NCBI GenBank assembly: GCA_039933515.1
Contig: JBDTNY010000013.1
Span: forward strand, 1 to 50,588
Origin: JAOUEA01 sp039933515
Lineage (GTDB): Bacteria; Actinomycetota; UBA4738; HRBIN12
Length of the DNA stretch: 50,588 nt
Direction of reading: 5' to 3'
Shown here: positions 8,102 through 16,475 of the stretch, one piece after another
Numbering within the stretch: position 1 is the stretch's first letter
How the letters are laid out: each line of letters starts with the position of its first letter
The notes under the pieces: model-generated
The model's database searches: none
What the model was told of the DNA's origin: nothing
Seen by the model: only the letters and a program-made list of their open reading frames with translations
Position numbers and translations under genes: made by a program

Positions 8102-9562
8102 TCAGGCCGGGGAGACGGACTCGGACTCGCTGGGCTCGCCGACGACGCTGACCGCCGTGGTCGGTTCGTCCAGCAGGTACGCCACCACGTCCTGCGCCGA
8201 GTAGACGAGCCGATCGGCGGACAGGAAGCGTCCGAGCTCGATCAGGTCGTTGCCGGCGGTCATGATCGGCGGCTCCGCGACCCCCTGCCGGCGCTGTCCC
8301 AGGCCGATCGTCGCCGTCAGGCCGTTGCAGATGCACTTGCGTCCGACGGTCTCGGCGATGTCCCCACCTTTGCGGACGTAGTCCTCCACCGGCTCAGCGG
8401 AGCATCGGTAACCGAGGCGGCCCTCATGTGTCGTGTAAGGCACGCGGAGGTAGCCCAGGTCACACCGGCGCTCCCGCGCCTCGACGACGTCGTCCTCCGA
8501 GAGGGTCCCCCCCAGGCCCACGACCTTGAAGGGGAATCCGGTCGGAGAGGCGAGCGGGTCGGTGAAGATCGTGATGTTCCTGTCTCGGACCTCGGTGAGG
8601 GCACGGGTGCGCAGCTCCGGGTCGATCCCTGATTCCGAGCAGAACGCGAACGCCGTGCCGACCTGGATGCCGGCCGCACCCGCCTCCTGTGCTTCCCGAA
8701 GGTGCTCGGGCGTCGCCTGACCTCCGGCGAGCCAGAAGGGAAGCCCGAGCTCGACGACCTTCTCGAGGTCGACCTCGTCGCGAGGGCCGTACAGGGGTTC
8801 GCCGTCGACGAGCTCGACGGCTCCGCGTGGCGGGGCGTTGTGCCCGCCGGCGGTCGGGCCCTCGATCACGAACCCGTCCACACCGGGCGTCTTGCGGGCG
8901 AGGCTGATCGCCAGAGCGGTCGAGGCGATGATCGCGAGGAACATCGGCCGAGCGAGCGCCGCACCAGGCTCCGGCAGGACGCTCCGAGGATCGAAGTCCA
9001 GGACGCCCTCGCCGCCGTAGACGTGCAGCGGCAGCGACACGGCCTCGTGTTCGGCGAGGCGATCCAGGAGCCGTGGGATATCGCGTGGGATCCCGGCGCC
9101 GACCAGTACGACGTCGACGCCCGCGAGCACGGCCCCGTAGAGGGTGGACGGGGTCGGCATCTGGATCTTCTCCAGGAAGTTGATCCCGACGAGCCCGTCG
9201 TGGCCCTCCTTCGCGAGCCACACCTCGACGAATCCGGCCATCGTCGAGAGCTCGAGGCTCTTGCGGTGCGGCTCGGCCGTGAACATCGGGATCGCCTTGA
9301 ACGCACGTCCCTCGTCGATGCCGCCGTCCACGAAGTACTGGGTGAGGATCCGTTCGGTGACCGGGGGCTCGGGGAACGCCGCCATGGCGCGGCGGACGTC
9401 ACCGTCGGGGTCACCCATCTGCAGCCGGCGGGCAAGGACCATGTCGATCGCGGTACCGGAGACCACGCCGAGCTGACCCGAGCGCGAGACCGCGCTCGCG
9501 AGCTGCCAGCCGGACACGGCCACACCCATGCCTCCCTGGATGATCGGTGGGCGCAGGGTCAC
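8102..9562 (-). CDS. Nitronate monooxygenase / NPD-like FMN oxidoreductase
   Basis: A 486-residue TIM-barrel flavoprotein of the 2-nitropropane dioxygenase type. PPIIQGGMGVAVSGW at the N-terminus is the family opening, EGPTAGGHNAPP carries the conserved His of the GG(H/Q)..P motif, and GGQATPEH with AAGIQVGTAFAF is the FMN phosphate site. At 486 residues it is longer than usual nitronate monooxygenases (about 320-360), with extra C-terminal sequence containing RKCICNGLTAT, so it may be a different NPD-like subgroup. The GTG start follows GGAGAGCCC and overlaps the stop of a small upstream frame (GTGA). Confidence 0.75.
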   Translation of the reverse strand: MTLRPPIIQGGMGVAVSGWQLASAVSRSGQLGVVSGTAIDMVLARRLQMGDPDGDVRRAMAAFPEPPVTERILTQYFVDGGIDEGRAFKAIPMFTAEPHRKSLELSTMAGFVEVWLAKEGHDGLVGINFLEKIQMPTPSTLYGAVLAGVDVVLVGAGIPRDIPRLLDRLAEHEAVSLPLHVYGGEGVLDFDPRSVLPEPGAALARPMFLAIIASTALAISLARKTPGVDGFVIEGPTAGGHNAPPRGAVELVDGEPLYGPRDEVDLEKVVELGLPFWLAGGQATPEHLREAQEAGAAGIQVGTAFAFCSESGIDPELRTRALTEVRDRNITIFTDPLASPTGFPFKVVGLGGTLSEDDVVEARERRCDLGYLRVPYTTHEGRLGYRCSAEPVEDYVRKGGDIAETVGRKCICNGLTATIGLGQRRQGVAEPPIMTAGNDLIELGRFLSADRLVYSAQDVVAYLLDEPTTAVSVVGEPSESESVSPA

Positions 9563-9711
9563 GGGCTCTCCGATGCCGACGGGAGGGCGCCCGGGCTCGA
9601 CGGCCCGACGAGGGTCGAGGTATCGCCGGACGCGATGACGATCTGTGCGACGGCGGCCGTCGCGATCACGACGAACAGCACGATGATCATGATGAAGGTC
9701 GGCCGACGCAC
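9559..9711 (-). CDS. Predicted 50-residue single-span membrane peptide
   Basis: A short frame starting GTG, with N-terminal VRRPTF, then one hydrophobic span FIMIIVLFVVIATAAVAQIV and a Ser/Pro-rich tail ending SASESP. It fits exactly between the isomerase-like gene (stop nine bases upstream of this start) and the NPD-like gene, whose GTG it overlaps by GTGA. The coupling and the positive-inside N-terminus support a real gene; the AAGAG element abutting the start codon is a weak point. No family recognised. Confidence 0.45.
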   Translation of the reverse strand: MRRPTFIMIIVLFVVIATAAVAQIVIASGDTSTLVGPSSPGALPSASESP

Positions 9712-9720
9712 CTCTTGAGG

Positions 9721-10551
9721 CTAGCAGGCGGTCCGGGGCCTTCGTGGAGGCTCCGCCCCGACCGCCAGGCGTCGCTCGACGCCGTCGCGCATCCCCACCA
9801 TGATCGATCGAAGCTTCGTGTCGTCGGTCAGGTAGCGCCGCAGGTCTACCTCGAGCGAGATCGAGCCGACGTAGCCGTCGCCCGCCAGTTCGTCCAGGAA
9901 ACGACCGAGGTCGAGCACGCCGTCGCCCGGCGGCAGGTGTGAGTCCCATCCCTTGCCCGCGTTGTCTGAAAGGTGCACGTGGCGCATCCGCTCGCCGAAC
10001 CGGCGCCGGACGTCCACGAGATCGTGCTCCGCGACGGCCGCGTGGCTCGTGTCGAGCACCAGGTTCGGCAGACCGTCGAGCTCGTCGAGATCCTGGTTCG
10101 AGTGGAACGTGACGCCTCGCTCGCCCATCCGCACCGGGAACATGTTCTCGAGTGCCACCGTCACCCCGGTACGATCCGACAGGGTCGGCAGGCGCTCGGT
10201 GAGCCAGCGTCGGTACCCGAGCTGCCATCGGTACGGCGGGTGCATCACGACGATCGGGATCTCGGCCTCTTCGGCCACCTCGATCGCCCGGCCGATCTTG
10301 CCGACCGGGTCGGTGCCCCAAACCTTCCGGGTCAGCAGCAGCGATGGCGCGTGGATCGCGCCGATCGTCAGGCCGTGCTCCTTGGCGAGCGCGCGCATCT
10401 GTGCCGGGTCCTGGCTGGCCGGGTCCTTCGTCACCATGACCTCGACGCCCTTGTAGCCGGTGTCGGCCACGATGCGGAACGTCTCGGCGAGCGGTCGCGC
10501 GAAGAACGCGGCCGACGAGAACAACAAGGACGGGGTACCCACGCAACCCAT
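9721..10551 (-). CDS. Sugar phosphate isomerase/epimerase-like TIM barrel protein
   Basis: A 276-residue xylose-isomerase-like (AP endonuclease family 2) TIM-barrel protein. Likely metal ligands and barrel strands are visible in IVVMHPPY, VALENMFP (Glu), LVLDTSHAAV (Asp/His), RHVHLSDN (His/Asp) and GSISLEVD (Glu). It may isomerise a sugar or inositol derivative; the substrate is unknown. The ATG at 10551 (MGCVGTPSLLFSS) fits the first barrel strand better than an upstream in-frame start 57 bases away, which would run into the divergent promoter region. Confidence 0.75.
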   Translation of the reverse strand: MGCVGTPSLLFSSAAFFARPLAETFRIVADTGYKGVEVMVTKDPASQDPAQMRALAKEHGLTIGAIHAPSLLLTRKVWGTDPVGKIGRAIEVAEEAEIPIVVMHPPYRWQLGYRRWLTERLPTLSDRTGVTVALENMFPVRMGERGVTFHSNQDLDELDGLPNLVLDTSHAAVAEHDLVDVRRRFGERMRHVHLSDNAGKGWDSHLPPGDGVLDLGRFLDELAGDGYVGSISLEVDLRRYLTDDTKLRSIMVGMRDGVERRLAVGAEPPRRPRTAC

Positions 10552-10593
10552 GGTACGGGTGACGCGCGTTCCGGCGACGGTGAAGGGTGCCCG

Positions 10594-10599
10594 TATGCT
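10594..10599 (+). promoter_or_regulatory. Probable -10 box TATGCT of a leaderless gene
   Basis: TATGCT ends seven bases before the ATG at 10607, the spacing expected when transcription starts at the start codon. It contains another in-frame ATG (10595), which would then lie upstream of the transcript. Confidence 0.45.
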
Positions 10600-10606
10600 G
10601 TGGGCC

Positions 10607-11317
10607 ATGTGGGTGTTCCCGCTGGTCGCGGCCGTGGTGGCGTTCGTCTTCGCGTGGTCCCTTGCGCGCCGGTTCGCCGCTCGAAGGCACGGCTACGAGT
10701 TGGTGTGGGCGATCGCGCTCGTCATGTACGGGGTGGCCTCGCTGGCGGTCGTGATCGGCGCCCTGCGAGGCTGGAGCGAGCTCGCGTTCGAGACCTACTG
10801 GGCTTTCGGCGCGGTGCTGAACGTCCCGTTCCTGGCGGTGGGGGAGCTGCAGCTCTTGGTCAAGCGCCGCCCGGTCCACCTCGGGCTGTATCTCGTCCTG
10901 GTCTTCGTGACCTCGTACGCGCTCTCGGTGCTCGGCGGCGCTTCGCTCGACAAGATGGCCCTTGCAGCGGGGCTCCCCTCGGGCAAGCACGTGTTCGGCG
11001 ACGGATCGGCGGCCCATCGTCTCCCGCAGCTGATCTCGATCCCGTCCTATCTCGTGCTGCTCGGTGGCGCGCTCTGGTCGGCCTGGCGGATGCGCGGACG
11101 CCCCGAGCTCCGCGACCGCTTCATCGGCACGTTGCTGATCGCGGGCGGCGCCACCCTGATCGCGGGGTTCGGCTCCGCGTTCGCCGCCCTGGGCAACCTC
11201 GCAGGGTTCGCCGTCTCGCTCTGCGCGGGGATCTCGGTGATGTTCCTCGGGTTCCTCCGCGCCTCCCGCCCGGCGCCTTCGTCCTCGACGGTCCAGGTCC
11301 CCGTTCTCCCCTCGTAA
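10607..11317 (+). CDS. Polytopic membrane protein of unknown function
   Basis: A 236-residue protein with about seven predicted membrane spans (near residues 1-20, 31-52, 62-82, 89-108, 141-162, 172-190 and 192-212) and a short Ser/Pro-rich C-terminus. No catalytic motif was recognised. It resembles conserved hypothetical membrane proteins found near metal or heme genes in actinobacteria, but I cannot assign a family. The start at 10607 is chosen because of the well-spaced TATGCT box; 10595 would add MLWA. It is divergent from the isomerase-like gene and upstream of the DUF4331 operon. Confidence 0.65.
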   Translation: MWVFPLVAAVVAFVFAWSLARRFAARRHGYELVWAIALVMYGVASLAVVIGALRGWSELAFETYWAFGAVLNVPFLAVGELQLLVKRRPVHLGLYLVLVFVTSYALSVLGGASLDKMALAAGLPSGKHVFGDGSAAHRLPQLISIPSYLVLLGGALWSAWRMRGRPELRDRFIGTLLIAGGATLIAGFGSAFAALGNLAGFAVSLCAGISVMFLGFLRASRPAPSSSTVQVPVLPS

Positions 11318-11503
11318 CGCTATCCGCGCTCAGGAAACGCTCAGATAGGTGATCCGGCGGCGGAGGCCGTGCGAAGCACATCCAACACCGGCCTCGGTTC
11401 CGTGAAGGGAGGGGGCACCGAGCGCGACCCGAGGGACGATCCCACGGGATCGGCGGCGCGGGGGCCGGCGATGTCATCCATCGCATCACGAGAGGAGTAC
11501 CCC

Positions 11504-12886
11504 TTGTCCCGTTCACGCATCCGCAATGCGGTGCTCGCGGGCGTGACGTCGTTGGCGGTAGGTGCCGGGCTCATCACGAGCCTCGGACCCGTCGCCTCCA
11601 ACGCGTCGAGCCACCGCGAGGCGCCGCTCACTGCGGCAGACCCACAGATCGACAACACGGACCTGTACGCGTTCGTGAGCCCGGACCGCAAGAACACGGT
11701 CACCTTCGTCAGCTCCTGGATCCCCTTCGAGGAGCCTGCCGGCGGACCGAACTTCTACTTGTGGGCCGAGCACACGAACTACGACATCAACATCGACAAC
11801 GATGGAGATGCCAAGGCCGACATCGTGTACCGCTGGCGCTTCAAGACTCACTACCGAAGCGGCGACACGTTCCTGTACAACACCGGTCAGGTCACGACGC
11901 TCAACGACCCAGACCTGAACATCTACCAGACGTACGACCTGTACCGGATCAAGGGTGGCGTCAAGAAGACGCTGCTCAAGAACTCCAGGGTCGTGCCGAG
12001 CCGTGTCGGCGACGCCTCGATGCCGAGCTATCACGCCCTGTTCAAGGCGGGCAACGATAAGTTCGGCAAGGCGCCGTCCTACAGCTGGGTCGGCCAGTCC
12101 GACGACGCGTTCTTCCTCGACCTCCGCGTGTTCGACCTCCTCTATGGGGCCGACCTGTCGGAGACGGGCGACGACACGCTCGCCGGGTTCAATGTCAACA
12201 CGATGGCGCTGCAGATCCCCAAGGGACAGCTGCACGGTCCGAACGACGGTGTGATCGGAATCTGGAACACCGCTTCGCGTCCGAGCATGCGCGTCCAGCG
12301 GGCCGACGGCACGCAGTCCTTCAGTGGCAACGATGTCCAGGTCTCCCGCCTGGGCAGCCCCCTCGTGAACGAGGTCGTCGTGCCGCTGGCGTTCAAGGAC
12401 TACTTCAACGGGTCGAAGCCGACCGGTGACGCTGCCTACCTGCCCAAGGTGCAGGACCCCGAGCTGCCGCACCTGCTCAACCTGGTGTACGGCACCGAGG
12501 TTCCGGACTCGAACGGCAGTAAGGACGGGATCCAGCGGGCGGACCTGATCCAGGTCTTCTTGACCGGTGTGCCCGGGCTGAACCAGCCGACCGACGTCGT
12601 GGCCTCCGAGATGCTCCGTTTGAACATGGACATCCCGCCGTGCACCGACGCGTGCTCGCGACTGGGCGTGCTCGGCGGCGACCTCGCCGGGTTCCCGAAC
12701 GGGCGACGTCTGTCCGACGACGTGATCGACGAGGCGCTGCGGGTGGTGCTCGGGGTGCTGCTTCCCGATCACCAGGCGCTCGCCGACACGATCGGTGACG
12801 GCGTGAACGCGAACGACAAGCCGTTCAACGACACGTTCCCGTACGTCGCCACACCCCACCCGGGCTCCGACACGAGCCCTCACTGA
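11504..12886 (+). CDS. Exported DUF4331 protein
   Basis: A 460-residue secreted protein with a signal peptide (residues 1-34, basic RSRIR then a hydrophobic core, likely cleavage after SNA). The mature N-terminus SSHREAPLTAADPQIDNTD is the hallmark of DUF4331. A DNDGDAKAD segment (residues 98-106) looks like a calcium-binding Dx[DN]xD loop. The start is a TTG six bases after AGAGGAG; upstream codons lack a ribosome site. Function is unknown; it is coexpressed with a TPR protein and a NicO-like transporter. The 186-base leader region before it has two AACGCT copies 19 bases apart (11316 and 11336) and a GGAAAC element that may belong to an ECF-type promoter. Confidence 0.85.
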   Translation: MSRSRIRNAVLAGVTSLAVGAGLITSLGPVASNASSHREAPLTAADPQIDNTDLYAFVSPDRKNTVTFVSSWIPFEEPAGGPNFYLWAEHTNYDINIDNDGDAKADIVYRWRFKTHYRSGDTFLYNTGQVTTLNDPDLNIYQTYDLYRIKGGVKKTLLKNSRVVPSRVGDASMPSYHALFKAGNDKFGKAPSYSWVGQSDDAFFLDLRVFDLLYGADLSETGDDTLAGFNVNTMALQIPKGQLHGPNDGVIGIWNTASRPSMRVQRADGTQSFSGNDVQVSRLGSPLVNEVVVPLAFKDYFNGSKPTGDAAYLPKVQDPELPHLLNLVYGTEVPDSNGSKDGIQRADLIQVFLTGVPGLNQPTDVVASEMLRLNMDIPPCTDACSRLGVLGGDLAGFPNGRRLSDDVIDEALRVVLGVLLPDHQALADTIGDGVNANDKPFNDTFPYVATPHPGSDTSPH

Positions 12887-12892
12887 GCGGAC

Positions 12893-12918
12893 GGGGCCGG
12901 CCCGCGAGGGCCGGCCCC
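12893..12918 (+). terminator. Perfect 11-base stem-loop between DUF4331 and TPR genes
   Basis: GGGGCCGGCCC (12893-12903) pairs perfectly with GGGCCGGCCCC (12908-12918) around the loop GCGA. It starts six bases after the DUF4331 stop and is followed by a C/T-rich run, not a T-tract. It may be an attenuator or a 3'-end stabiliser giving more DUF4331 than downstream product. Confidence 0.55.
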
Positions 12919-12947
12919 TCCCCTCCCTCCCTCCGGGAGCCGAACCC

Positions 12948-14273
12948 ATGACCAAGATCCCCAAGCTCGCGGTCACTGTCCTCCTGGCCGCCGCCCTTTT
13001 CGGTGTCGGCGCGGTCGGTGTGTTCCGCGCGCAGCGCACCGACGCGACCCCGGTCACGGCGACGCGTGGGGGGACGGAGGGCACGAGGGCCGCGACCGGT
13101 CAGCTCGGCGACTCGATCGCCGCGCTCGAGGCCCGGGTCGAGGCCGTCCCCGGCGACTGGCAGGCGATGGCCTCGCTCGGTCTCGCCTACGTTCAGCAAG
13201 CGCGGGTCACGGCCGATCCCAGCTACTACCCCAAGGCGCAGGGGATCCTCGAGGCCTCGCTCAGGTCGCACCCGCAGGACAACGAAGGAGCCCTGGTGGG
13301 CATGGCCGCGCTCGCGGCGGCCCGCCATGACTTCGCCGCCGCCCTGCGGTTCGGTCTCCGTGCACGGCGCGTGAACCCTTACGACGGCAACGTCTACGGC
13401 GTGATCGGCGACGCTCAGGTCGAGCTCGGCCGGTACGACGAAGCGTTCGAGACCTTCCAGCGGATGGTCGACACGGAGCCCGGCGTCGCGTCCTACGCCC
13501 GGGTTTCATACGCACGTGAGATCCGAGGCGATGTGGCGGGGGCGATCGAGGCGATGACCGCCGCGCGCGAGATCGCGGGAACGCGCGCGGACGAGGCCTG
13601 GGCGAGCTTCCAGCTGGGTGAGCTCTGGTGGAACTCGGGCCGGGTCGCCCGGGCGGCGCAGGCCTACCGTTTCGGCGTCCAAGCCGACCCCGACTACGTC
13701 CCCAACCTCGCGGGCCTCGCGAAGATCGCGTGGGCGCGCGGCGATCTCGACGCGGCCATCGCGGGCTACGAAGAGGTGGTGCGTCGGTTCCCCTCGCCTG
13801 AGCACGTCACCGCGCTCGGCGACCTGTACGCCCTCGTCGGCCAAGAAGACGCCGCCCAGCGGCAGTACGACCTCGTCAGGGCCGAGGCTGACCTGTTCCG
13901 GGCAGCTGGGGTCGACACCGACCTGGAACTGGCGCTCTTCGATGCCGATCACGGAAGCCCGCGGACCGCGCTCAGGGCGGCGCGGGCGGAATGGGACCGC
14001 CGGCACAGCATCCATGTCGCCGACGCGCTCGCCTGGGCGCTCCACGCGAACGGCAACGACACCGAGGCGGCGACCTACGCCGACAGAGCGCTCGCCCTCG
14101 GCACCCGCAACGCGCTCTTCGTCTACCACGCGGGCATGATCCGCCTGGGACTCGGCGACCGAGCGGGGGCTCGCGAACTGCTCGCCGAGGCGCTCCGCAT
14201 CAACCCTCGGTTCTCCATCCTGTACTCAGCGGAGGCGTCGTCGACCCTGCGCCGGCTGGGGGGAGCCGCATGA
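12948..14273 (+). CDS. Membrane-anchored TPR protein
   Basis: A 441-residue protein with an N-terminal membrane span (about residues 8-26) and then helical tetratricopeptide repeats over most of its length; clear units include WASFQLGELWWNSGRVARAA, LAGLAKIAWARGDLDAAIAG and VTALGDLYALVGQEDAAQRQ. The repeats should lie outside the membrane and form a protein-binding scaffold. A GGGAG ribosome site lies eight bases before the ATG. The end overlaps the transporter start (ATGA), so the scaffold probably works with the transporter and the DUF4331 protein. Binding partners are inferred only from this context. Confidence 0.85.
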   Translation: MTKIPKLAVTVLLAAALFGVGAVGVFRAQRTDATPVTATRGGTEGTRAATGQLGDSIAALEARVEAVPGDWQAMASLGLAYVQQARVTADPSYYPKAQGILEASLRSHPQDNEGALVGMAALAAARHDFAAALRFGLRARRVNPYDGNVYGVIGDAQVELGRYDEAFETFQRMVDTEPGVASYARVSYAREIRGDVAGAIEAMTAAREIAGTRADEAWASFQLGELWWNSGRVARAAQAYRFGVQADPDYVPNLAGLAKIAWARGDLDAAIAGYEEVVRRFPSPEHVTALGDLYALVGQEDAAQRQYDLVRAEADLFRAAGVDTDLELALFDADHGSPRTALRAARAEWDRRHSIHVADALAWALHANGNDTEAATYADRALALGTRNALFVYHAGMIRLGLGDRAGARELLAEALRINPRFSILYSAEASSTLRRLGGAA

Positions 14274-15727
14274 GACGCCGTGCACTCGCCACGGCCGTGC
14301 TCGCGCTCTCGGCGTCGTTGTGGTTCACCGGGAGCGCGACGGCCCACCCCTTGGGTAACTTCACCGTGAACCGCTCGAGCGGCATCGTGCTCACGCCCGG
14401 CCGCGTCCGGATCGACTACGTGGTGGACATGGCCGAGATCCCGACATTCCAGCTGCTCCCGTCGATCGACACCGACGGCGACGGGGTGGCGAGCGCCGTT
14501 GAGCTTGACGCCTGGGTCTCCGGCGCGGCGCCGACGTACGGGGACGGCCTCCGGATCTCGATCGAGGGGGCGGCGATCGACCTCTCGGTCGCGGCCTCCA
14601 CCGCAGTCACGCTCCCCGGCCAGGGCGGGCTCGACACCCTTCGGGTCGAAGCTGTTTTCGCAGGAGAGGCGCCCGCGAACGGCTCGCTCACGTTCCGGGA
14701 CACGAATTTCCAAGGACAGATCGGGTGGAGCGAGGTGACCGCTGTTGGCGCGGAGGGCGCCTCCGTCTCAGCAGATGTGCCCTCTGCCAGCGGAAGCGAT
14801 CAGCTGCGCCGGTATCCCGAAGACCTGCTCAAGAGCCCGCTCGACGTGACGACCGCCGAGATCACGTTCCAGCCGGGCGGGAGCGGTGCGGCCCCGGCCC
14901 CGGTCGCGGGCGCCGTGATCGAGGCCGAGGCCACCGCTCGGCCCGGGGTAGAGGCGGGCCCGTTCGGGGACCTGCTCACGAACCAGGGCATCGCGCTGAT
15001 GCTGGTGGGGCTCGTGATCGCAGTCGGGTTCGGCGCCTGGCACGCGCTCCTGCCCGGCCACGGGAAGACCCTGATGGCCGCGTACATGGTGGGGGCGGGC
15101 GCGCGTACGCGCCAGGCGGTGGGCGTGGGGACCGCCGTAGCCTTGATGCACACGGTGTCGGTGCTCGCGCTCGGCGTACTGGTGCTCACGCTGGAACGCA
15201 CGTTCCGACCCGAGGTGCTTTACCCGTGGCTCGGTCTGATCTCGGGCGTGGCGGCGCTCGCCCTCGGGTGCTACCTGCTGCTGACCCGCGTCCGCTCGAT
15301 GTCGGGGCACGAGTCGTCGTCGGGACACGACCACGGTGCGACGGGACACGCGCATCCCCACTCCCACGATCTCGAGACATCGCACCTGCACGGGGAACCC
15401 CACGCGCAGGGTCCTCGTCCGCTCTCTCGCCGCGGCATCGCCGCGCTCGCACTGGCCGGGGGGATCCTCCCGGCGCCCAGCGCTCTGCTCGTCATGCTGG
15501 CGGCGATCAACGCGCACCGGGTGGCCTACGGGCTCACCCTGGTCGTGGCGTTCAGCGCCGGGCTCGCGGTCGCGTTGATCGTGATCGGCATGGGCGCGTT
15601 GCGGGCGAGAGACGCGGTCTCGCGTCGTCTCTCCGCGGCCACCGGCCGGCTGATACCGGTCGCCTCCGCATCGGCGATCGTGCTGGTCGGGACCTACCTG
15701 ACGATCTCAGGGATCGCGAAGGTCTGA
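14270..15727 (+). CDS. NicO/RcnA-like nickel-cobalt transporter with exported N-domain
   Basis: A 485-residue protein. A signal peptide (residues 1-25) ends ATA, leaving His26 as the probable first mature residue (HPLGNFTVN). The exported domain of about 200 residues contains a canonical EF-hand-type loop, Asp67-Thr-Asp-Gly-Asp-Gly to Glu78. The C-terminal half has about six spans, the signature HALLPGHGKTLMAAY and a His-rich cytoplasmic loop (GHDHGATGHAHPHSHD) typical of RcnA/NicO efflux proteins. Nickel or cobalt export is the family expectation; the exported domain suggests sensing or another metal. The ATG overlaps the TPR stop. Confidence 0.82.
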   Translation: MRRRALATAVLALSASLWFTGSATAHPLGNFTVNRSSGIVLTPGRVRIDYVVDMAEIPTFQLLPSIDTDGDGVASAVELDAWVSGAAPTYGDGLRISIEGAAIDLSVAASTAVTLPGQGGLDTLRVEAVFAGEAPANGSLTFRDTNFQGQIGWSEVTAVGAEGASVSADVPSASGSDQLRRYPEDLLKSPLDVTTAEITFQPGGSGAAPAPVAGAVIEAEATARPGVEAGPFGDLLTNQGIALMLVGLVIAVGFGAWHALLPGHGKTLMAAYMVGAGARTRQAVGVGTAVALMHTVSVLALGVLVLTLERTFRPEVLYPWLGLISGVAALALGCYLLLTRVRSMSGHESSSGHDHGATGHAHPHSHDLETSHLHGEPHAQGPRPLSRRGIAALALAGGILPAPSALLVMLAAINAHRVAYGLTLVVAFSAGLAVALIVIGMGALRARDAVSRRLSAATGRLIPVASASAIVLVGTYLTISGIAKV

Positions 15728-15739
15728 CGGGATACGGGG

Positions 15740-15774
15740 AGCCGGGAGCCGGGAGCCGGGAGCCGGGAGGCGGG
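15740..15774. repeat. Seven-base tandem repeat AGCCGGG
   Basis: Four perfect AGCCGGG units (15740-15767) are followed by a degenerate fifth copy, AGGCGGG. They fill the short gap between the convergent transporter and anti-sigma genes. No function is evident. Confidence 0.8.
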
Positions 15775-15782
15775 TCCGGCGA

Positions 15783-16475
15783 TCACGCAGCGGCGCTCCA
15801 GACCACGGTCCCGGGCGAAGCCGGAGGGGCGCCGGCCGACTCGATCGTGACCAAGAGGTCGGTGAACGACCCCGGGTCGAAGGGCACCGCGAGGAAGACC
15901 ACGCCGTCGTCCCACGGGAGCTCGCCCGCGTAGACCGTGCCCGAAGAAGAGCGGAGCCACACGGTGTAACTGGATCCGCCAGGTGGTGCCGGCACGCCGG
16001 TGCCGTACAGGTAGAACATGTCGGCGCCGGGCGCCGAGATCTCGGTGGCCGGCCCGACGGGCACCAGGTCGGCGCTGGGGCGCCGAGCGAGATCGAGCGC
16101 GGCCGCCATGTCGTCGGCCCGGGCCTGATGGTCGCCGGCACGAACGAATTGCGTGAGGCTCGTACCCGTGAGTCCCGCCACGATCGCGACCCCGGCGGCC
16201 ACGGCGACGAGCTGCCCCGGTCGTCGTCGGCGGGGCTCCGGTCCGAGCCCGCGGTGCAATCGGGCCAGCAGCGTGTCGGGCGGCGCGAGCGGTCGCGTGG
16301 CGAGGGCCAGGTCGGCCGAGAGTTCCTGGAAGCCGGCGAGGGCATCCCGGCATCGATCGCATGCGGGAACGTGATCGGAGAGGAGGTCGTCGGCGCGGGT
16401 CGCGTCCTCTCCCGAGAGCGAACGAAGCACGTACCCCGCCAGCAGCTCCTCGATCTGCTCGTGATCCTCGATCAC
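15783..16475 (-). CDS. RskA-like zinc-finger anti-sigma factor
   Basis: A 230-residue membrane anti-sigma factor. The cytoplasmic N-terminus has the ZAS zinc motif H35-x3-C39-x2-C42 in DHVPACDRC, one membrane span lies near residues 95-117, and the exported C-domain (SYTVWLRSSSG, AGELPWDDG, LLVTIESAG) resembles the anti-sigma-K (RskA) domain. It should hold its sigma factor inactive until a signal triggers proteolysis. The GTG start overlaps the sigma gene stop (GTGA), the usual sigma/anti-sigma coupling. It ends convergently with the NicO transporter gene. Confidence 0.88.
   Translation of the reverse strand: MIEDHEQIEELLAGYVLRSLSGEDATRADDLLSDHVPACDRCRDALAGFQELSADLALATRPLAPPDTLLARLHRGLGPEPRRRRPGQLVAVAAGVAIVAGLTGTSLTQFVRAGDHQARADDMAAALDLARRPSADLVPVGPATEISAPGADMFYLYGTGVPAPPGGSSYTVWLRSSSGTVYAGELPWDDGVVFLAVPFDPGSFTDLLVTIESAGAPPASPGTVVWSAAA

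Noticed and set aside
9563..11017. Long open frame continuing upstream of the NPD-like gene on the minus strand (971 codons in total)
   Set aside because: The upstream part lacks any family resemblance, is antisense to the membrane protein gene and overlaps the isomerase-like gene in another frame. A GTG with ribosome site at 9562 gives a protein of sensible length.
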